The notes under the pieces were generated by a model. It was not told the DNA's origin. It searched no databases and saw only the letters and a list, made by a program, of their open reading frames with translations. 64,000 nt of DNA, taken from the NCBI GenBank assembly GCA_945273835.1, contig CALYPL010000002.1, positions 102,112 to 166,111 on the forward strand, written 5' to 3'. The stretch's first letter is position 1. Each line of letters opens with the position of its first letter. A program made the position numbers and the translations under genes. Of this stretch, positions 62,481 through 64,000 are shown one piece after another. Source of the stretch: an uncultured Dysgonomonas sp. GTDB lineage: Bacteria; Bacteroidota; Bacteroidia; Bacteroidales; Dysgonomonadaceae.

Positions 62481-64000
62481 TTATTTTAATGCGTATTGAA
62501 CTGCATCCAATAAAAACGGAAATAATTGTTTGTCTACTCCTGCATTAATCAATATCTCTTTATCTGCATTGAAAAGGTTTACGAATTGCTCGAAGTCTGT
62601 CTCATTTTCAGCTGCTTTTTTATATAATTGGATAGCATTCGGCAGATTTTTCATGCAAAATTCGACATGTGCTGCATTGAGATAATCATGTACTGTTGTT
62701 TTTCCATTGAGGATTGTCGTATAATATTTTTTAGACAAATCGAATTTATTGAGCAGAAAAGCAGTCCATGCTATGGGACGTAATGCCTTATTACTTTTAT
62801 CGTCAAGAAGTTCAACCTTGAAATAATAATTCAGGGCTTTTTCATACTCTTTCAGTTCAAGATAGCAATGACCGATATTTAACTCAAGATTCATGTTATC
62901 GGGAGTTAATTTAGCTGCCTTTTGATAAAATTCGAGGGATTTCTCTGGTTTTTTGAGGCTTCTGTATATTTGTGCTATCCGCTTCAAAATCCAAGAATTA
63001 TCGGGTGTAAATAGGTCTGCTTGCAAATAAGCCTCCAATGCTCCTTGCAAATCGTCAAGCATCTGCCTGCAATATCCTATTTTTTGCCATAAGTCTTCAT
63101 TTTCGTCAAGTAGTACCAATCTGTTAAAGATGTCGAGTGCTTCACGGAAATGGTTCTTATTAAAGCAAAAAGTAGCAATTTTTTTCATGCTGACTGCATC
63201 AGAAATTAGGGGCGCAATTGATTTTTTGTCATAAAAATTGAGGCGTAACTTGAAGATGTCGAAAAAGCTGTTTTTATCGGGATATAGTTTGAAAAAACGA
63301 TACAAGTTCTGAATGTATTGATTGGATGCAATTGTTTCGCCAACTGACTTATTCATCGCTTTAGCATCTTTATTTAGTTCTTTCAGTTGTTCGGATTCAG
63401 CCCCTAATTGATCCATCATCTGATTGCGATGTGCTGTTGAAATCTGCAAAAGACTAAGACAAAATGAGTATTTGTCCGAATCGCACATGTGAGTTGATTC
63501 TACTATCGCTGATTTGAGCAAATTATCTTTCGGCAAATCGGCAAAAAGAGGACTGAACTCGGAATATGACGTATCGAATGGCATAAACCAATTACTTAAA
63601 TCCCGAAAGAAAGGGTAGTTTTTCAAGCTTGCGAATGTTGAATGGAATACATCGGCACCTTCGAGCTGAAGATTAGAATATTCTTGAAGTTTGTTTACAA
63701 GACCTGATTCTTCAAGTTCTTTTTGCCATTCAGGGTTTTTATCCGAAAAGTCAGTATCAGTCATCAAATCTTCAATATTCAGTTTTTTACCAGCCAATGT
63801 GTTAAAACGCATCATTTCAGGTATGATCTCTTCTGTTATTTTCTTACTGATCTGTTCGGTTTCACGAGCTCTTATCAGTTGTATTATGATTTCTTGAACA
63901 GCTTTCTTAAAATCTTCATTTTCTGATAAAATATCAAGTCTGCTTTGTAATTCAGGGTAGACGCTCCATCTTACATCGTACATCTGTAATATCACGATCA
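62481..64000 (-). CDS. TPR-repeat protein, probably cut at the window edge
   Basis: At least 504 residues, open to the right edge, so the N-terminus may lie outside; the GTG at 63995 is the first start in the window. Residues about 1-260 are helical, charged and unrecognised (includes EEIIPEMMRF and a KDAKAMNKS linker). Residues about 285-480 hold five or six TPR units: CFNKNHFREALDIFNRLVLL, YCRQMLDDLQGALEAYLQAD, IYRSLKKPEKSLEFYQKAAK, IGHCYLELKEYEKALNYYFK and HVEFCMKNLPNAIQLYKKAA. No signal peptide or enzyme motif; likely a protein-protein scaffold. I cannot assign a role. The phosphohexomutase lies 152 bases downstream. Confidence 0.75.
   Translation of the reverse strand, partial: IVILQMYDVRWSVYPELQSRLDILSENEDFKKAVQEIIIQLIRARETEQISKKITEEIIPEMMRFNTLAGKKLNIEDLMTDTDFSDKNPEWQKELEESGLVNKLQEYSNLQLEGADVFHSTFASLKNYPFFRDLSNWFMPFDTSYSEFSPLFADLPKDNLLKSAIVESTHMCDSDKYSFCLSLLQISTAHRNQMMDQLGAESEQLKELNKDAKAMNKSVGETIASNQYIQNLYRFFKLYPDKNSFFDIFKLRLNFYDKKSIAPLISDAVSMKKIATFCFNKNHFREALDIFNRLVLLDENEDLWQKIGYCRQMLDDLQGALEAYLQADLFTPDNSWILKRIAQIYRSLKKPEKSLEFYQKAAKLTPDNMNLELNIGHCYLELKEYEKALNYYFKVELLDDKSNKALRPIAWTAFLLNKFDLSKKYYTTILNGKTTVHDYLNAAHVEFCMKNLPNAIQLYKKAAENETDFEQFVNLFNADKEILINAGVDKQLFPFLLDAVQYALK

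Noticed and set aside
1..64000. CRISPR array, prophage, restriction-modification or toxin-antitoxin system
   Set aside because: No regularly spaced repeats, cas, phage structural, methylase or toxin-antitoxin genes were seen in any part of the window.

Overview
This 64 kb window is chromosomal DNA from an AT-rich member of the Bacteroidota, most likely order Bacteroidales. The evidence is the gene content (TonB-dependent receptor with a carboxypeptidase-regulatory-like N-terminus, DUF2851 and DUF4293 proteins, a Bacteroidota-type omega subunit after bamD, an S16 protein with a long Ala/Glu/Lys tail, a solitary RRM protein) and the promoters, since TAnnTTTG -7 boxes precede about half of the transcription units. 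A complete complex I, a catalase and low GC would fit a Dysgonomonas-like organism, but the genus is a guess.

Layout. 1-1161 (minus): a secreted protein of unknown function followed by the start of a glycosyltransferase. 1619-14636 (plus): a fourteen-gene nuoA-N complex I operon with the NADH-input genes nuoE, nuoF and a short nuoG. It converges on copA and shares one hairpin terminator with it. 14646-17897 (minus): an AraC-type regulator with a metal-binding-like N-terminus, then the copper-exporting ATPase copA. 18073-20309 (plus): catalase and a thioesterase. 20316-26979 (minus): dNTPase, an alpha/beta-hydrolase-like protein, DUF2851, a membrane-anchored MutS-like ATPase and recO. 27132-29234 (plus): a HAD hydrolase, ribF and an RRM RNA-binding protein with a long leader. 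29348-33007 (minus): an iron-type alcohol dehydrogenase and a TonB-dependent receptor. 33542-37737 (plus): dnaE and trxA. 37808-43017 (minus): rpsP, xth, mlaF-mlaE, rnhA and nhaC. 43124-44143 (plus): pheS; then a small minus-strand lipoprotein. 44964-48291 (plus): sufC-sufD-sufS, without sufB. 48394-50088 (plus): bamD, rpoZ-like, DUF4293. 50309-53272 (plus): a receiver/PPDK-like fusion protein. 53357: tRNA-Cys followed by the wreck of a tyrosine recombinase. 54108-60357 (minus): a marR-adaptor-RND pump-outer membrane channel operon. 60583-64000 (minus): a phosphohexomutase and a TPR protein.

How it fits together. Most of the window is housekeeping: respiration (nuo), Fe-S assembly (suf), replication and repair (dnaE, recO, xth, dgt, rnhA), translation (rpsP, pheS, tRNA-Cys), cofactor synthesis (ribF) and envelope work (bamD, mla, TonB receptor, RND pump). 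No CRISPR array, prophage, intact insertion sequence or defence island was seen. The most unusual items are the short NuoG within an otherwise full complex I, the HMA-AraC fusion upstream of copA, the protein joining receiver domains to a PPDK-type ATP-grasp without the rest of PPDK, the membrane MutS-like ATPase next to recO, the integrase relic at tRNA-Cys, and several palindromes at promoters that look like operators.
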